A stretch of 64,000 bases of DNA from contig NZ_CM003768.1 in the NCBI RefSeq assembly GCF_001547525.1, forward strand, positions 3,100,001-3,164,000, written 5' to 3'. A program made the translations under genes and the position numbers. The DNA is from Burkholderia anthina (GTDB lineage Bacteria; Pseudomonadota; Gammaproteobacteria; Burkholderiales; Burkholderiaceae). How positions within the stretch are numbered: the stretch's first letter is position 1; each line of letters opens with the position of its first letter. A model generated the notes under the pieces. It saw only the letters and a list, made by a program, of their open reading frames with translations, did no database searches and was not told the origin of the DNA. This document shows, one piece after another, positions 62,226 to 64,000 of this stretch.

Positions 62226-63182
62226 TCAGGCCGCCTTCGCTGCGAGCGCGGCGCGCGCGCACGCTTCGTCGGTGACGAGCCCCGACAGCCAGCCGCCGCG
62301 CAGCGCGGCGATCACCGCGTCGTGTTTCCTCGGGCCGCCGGCGAACGCGATCGTCGGCCGCTTCGGCGGCGTGGCGAGCGCGACGCTCGTCACGCGCGCG
62401 CTCGTCGACACGGTGATCCGCGTGCCCTGCGCGTCGATCGGCACGCCGAGCAGTTCGGCCACCGCGCCGAGCGCGGTCATCTCGTCGCGCTCCTGTTCGG
62501 TGATGAAGCCGTCCTCGTAGAGCGGGCAGTGCGGGCCGATGTTGCCGATCCCGACGAACGCGACGTCGGCCTCGCCGGACAGCGCCTCGACGATCCGATA
62601 CAGCCGATGATTGCACCACTGCGCGCGTTCGGCGTCGCTATCGGCGAACAGCGGCGCGGGCAGCAGGAAATGCTTGCTGCCGGTTTTCTCGGAGATGTAC
62701 TGCGCGACGTCGTAGCGGTTCGACGAGCCGTCGGCCGCGATCGCGCCGACCATCGACACGAGCCGATGCTGCGGGCGGTCGATCTGCGCGATCTGCGCGA
62801 CCGCGGCCTTCAGCGTCCGGCCGCTGCTGACCGCGATCACCATCGGCCGCGTTTCGTTCAGGTAGCGCTCCATCACCTGCGCGCCGGCGACCGCGAGCTT
62901 GCGGTCGATCGCGTCGGGCGCGTCGGCGTCGACGGGCACGACTTCGCACATCGCGAGGCCGTAGCGTTTCGACAGTTGCGCGCCGAGATCGAGGCAATCG
63001 GCGAGCCGATGGTCGACGCGCACGCGGATCAGGTTCTTCTCGACCGCGAACGCGACGAGGCGCTGCGCGACGGGGCGCGACACCTGCAGCTTTTCGGCGA
63101 TTTCGTTCTGCGTGTCGCCCGCGACGTAATAGAGCCACGCGGCGCGCGTGGCGAGATCGAGTTTTTCTGAGGACTTGGACAC
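62226..63182 (-). CDS. SorC-family sugar-binding transcriptional regulator
   Basis: A 318-residue SorC/DeoR-type regulator. The N-terminal helix-turn-helix (AAWLYYVAGDTQNEIAEKLQVSRP, part) is followed by a large sugar-phosphate-binding domain with AVSSGRTLKAAV, GIGNIGPHCPL and ITEQERDEM. I chose GTG at 63182 (SKSSEKLDLATRA follows) because it gives the normal family length; ATGs at 63239 or 63251 would add about 20 Pro/Arg-rich residues. It probably controls the polyol genes, sensing a phosphorylated intermediate. It lies downstream of xylB on the same strand. Confidence 0.9.
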   Translation of the reverse strand: MSKSSEKLDLATRAAWLYYVAGDTQNEIAEKLQVSRPVAQRLVAFAVEKNLIRVRVDHRLADCLDLGAQLSKRYGLAMCEVVPVDADAPDAIDRKLAVAGAQVMERYLNETRPMVIAVSSGRTLKAAVAQIAQIDRPQHRLVSMVGAIAADGSSNRYDVAQYISEKTGSKHFLLPAPLFADSDAERAQWCNHRLYRIVEALSGEADVAFVGIGNIGPHCPLYEDGFITEQERDEMTALGAVAELLGVPIDAQGTRITVSTSARVTSVALATPPKRPTIAFAGGPRKHDAVIAALRGGWLSGLVTDEACARAALAAKAA

Positions 63183-63302
63183 GATAGCGATTCGGTTCGG
63201 ATCGGGGGGCCGCCCCGCGGGCCGGTCGGCGGGCCGCATGACGGCATCCACTGTAACGCATGTCGCGCGCGCGGCCGGCGGCGGCCCGCGCGAGCGCGGC
63301 GT

Positions 63303-64000
63303 CTACGCGAGCCGTGCGCGCGACGGCTCGTACAGCGGCCGCACGTGGCGGTACAGCGTGCGGAACGCATCGAGGCGTTCGCGCAGCCGCGCATGGCGGG
63401 CGGCGTCCGGTGCGTATTCGGCGCGCACCGGCGGCTTGGTCAGCACCGTATGCGGATCGCCGCCGGCGGCCAGCCAGCCGAGCCGTGCCGCGCCGAGCGC
63501 CGCGCCCGTTTCGCCGCCGCCGATCTGGCGCGTGCGCACGTTCAGCGCGTCCGCGATCAGTTGCGCCCAGAACGCGCTGCGCGCGCCGCCGCCGATCAGC
63601 GACAACTGGTCGGTTTCGACGCCGGCCGCGTGCAGCGCGTCGAGGCCGTCGGCGAGGCCGAGCGTCACGCCTTCGAGCACCGCGTAGCCGAGATGCGCGC
63701 GCTCGGTCGCGTGCGTCATCCCGAAGAACACGCCTTGCGCGTACGGATCGTTGTGCGGCGTACGTTCGCCGGACAGGTAGGGCAGGAACAGCGGGGCCGC
63801 CGCGAGCGCGTCGGGGTCGAGCGCCTCGACTTCGGCGAGCAGAGCGGGTTCGTCGGTGCCGGTCAGCTTGCACACCCAGCGCAGGCAGCTCGCGGCCGAC
63901 AGCACGACGCTCATCAGTTGCCAGCGATCCGGAATCGCATGGCAGAACGCATGCACGGCCGACGCGGGATTCGGCATGAAGCGGTCGCCGACCACGCTGA
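63303..64000 (-). CDS. xylB: Xylulokinase, 3' part (5' end beyond the window)
   Basis: The frame runs leftward from the window edge to a stop at 63303 and encodes about 232 residues, the C-terminal half of an FGGY kinase. Visible are FLPYLSGERTPHNDP, GVTLGLADGLDAL, the adenosine-binding loop LSLIGGGARSAFWAQLIADALN (part) and TGAALGAARLGWLA, the xylulokinase pattern. It would phosphorylate D-xylulose from arabitol or xylose-type substrates. It is followed by the SorC regulator gene after 120 bases. Confidence 0.9.
   Translation of the reverse strand, partial: SVVGDRFMPNPASAVHAFCHAIPDRWQLMSVVLSAASCLRWVCKLTGTDEPALLAEVEALDPDALAAAPLFLPYLSGERTPHNDPYAQGVFFGMTHATERAHLGYAVLEGVTLGLADGLDALHAAGVETDQLSLIGGGARSAFWAQLIADALNVRTRQIGGGETGAALGAARLGWLAAGGDPHTVLTKPPVRAEYAPDAARHARLRERLDAFRTLYRHVRPLYEPSRARLA

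Overview
The window is GC-rich chromosomal DNA from a beta-proteobacterium, almost certainly a Burkholderia of the cepacia complex. The evidence is the codon use (G/C third positions throughout), the gene content (glycolytic pgk-pyk-fba beside purC-purE-purK, HtrA beside a two-component system, a BpeAB-OprB-type RND pump) and a gene order that, from memory, matches chromosome 1 of B. cenocepacia. No database search was possible, so names rest on motifs and family knowledge.

Layout. 1-1361: the first part of an orphan T6SS vgrG (cut by the window edge), then moaC and a BepA-like M48 protease. 3976-8535: a leftward group ilvE, zinc-finger protein, waaF, a SnoaL-like protein, a YheT-type hydrolase and an unknown protein. 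azlCD diverges from ilvE. 10098-18432: a rightward housekeeping block pgk, pyk, fba, purC, purE, purK, sua5. 18521-22512: a GDSL lipoprotein esterase, a membrane fatty acid hydroxylase/sterol desaturase and dacB, all leftward. 22699-28077: an OmpR/QseB-type two-component system, htrA and small proteins. htrA is preceded by four phased TTAAG half-sites. 28137-29964: a GlxA-type AraC regulator divergent from an isochorismatase-like hydrolase. 30002-37053: bpeR divergent from bpeA-bpeB-oprB, with a near-perfect AcrR-type operator over the pump promoter.

37100-41340 is an AT-richer accessory island. It holds a translationally coupled T6SS operon: two PAAR proteins, then an aspzincin (M35-like) metallopeptidase effector broken by an IS3-family element, then a secreted OmpA-like protein that is the best immunity candidate. 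Removing the IS and one copy of its 4-bp target duplication restores a 217-residue effector in frame. The left end of the IS carries an exact 50-bp tandem duplication.

41345-50028: an NCS2 xanthine/urate-type permease with a structured leader, an FGGY kinase, the formaldehyde detoxification pair adhC-fghA, and a zur-znuA-znuC-znuB metal uptake operon. 50357-58733: a polyol operon with an SDR dehydrogenase, a PfkB kinase, a GatZ-like protein, an SmoEFGK-type ABC transporter and a HAD phosphatase. The enzyme set fits polyol to D-tagatose to tagatose 6-phosphate to fructose 6-phosphate. 58759-64000: a LysR regulator divergent from a class C beta-lactamase-fold hydrolase and an MFS exporter, then a leftward SorC regulator and the 3' part of a xylulokinase gene.

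No rRNA, tRNA, CRISPR array or replication origin was recognised.
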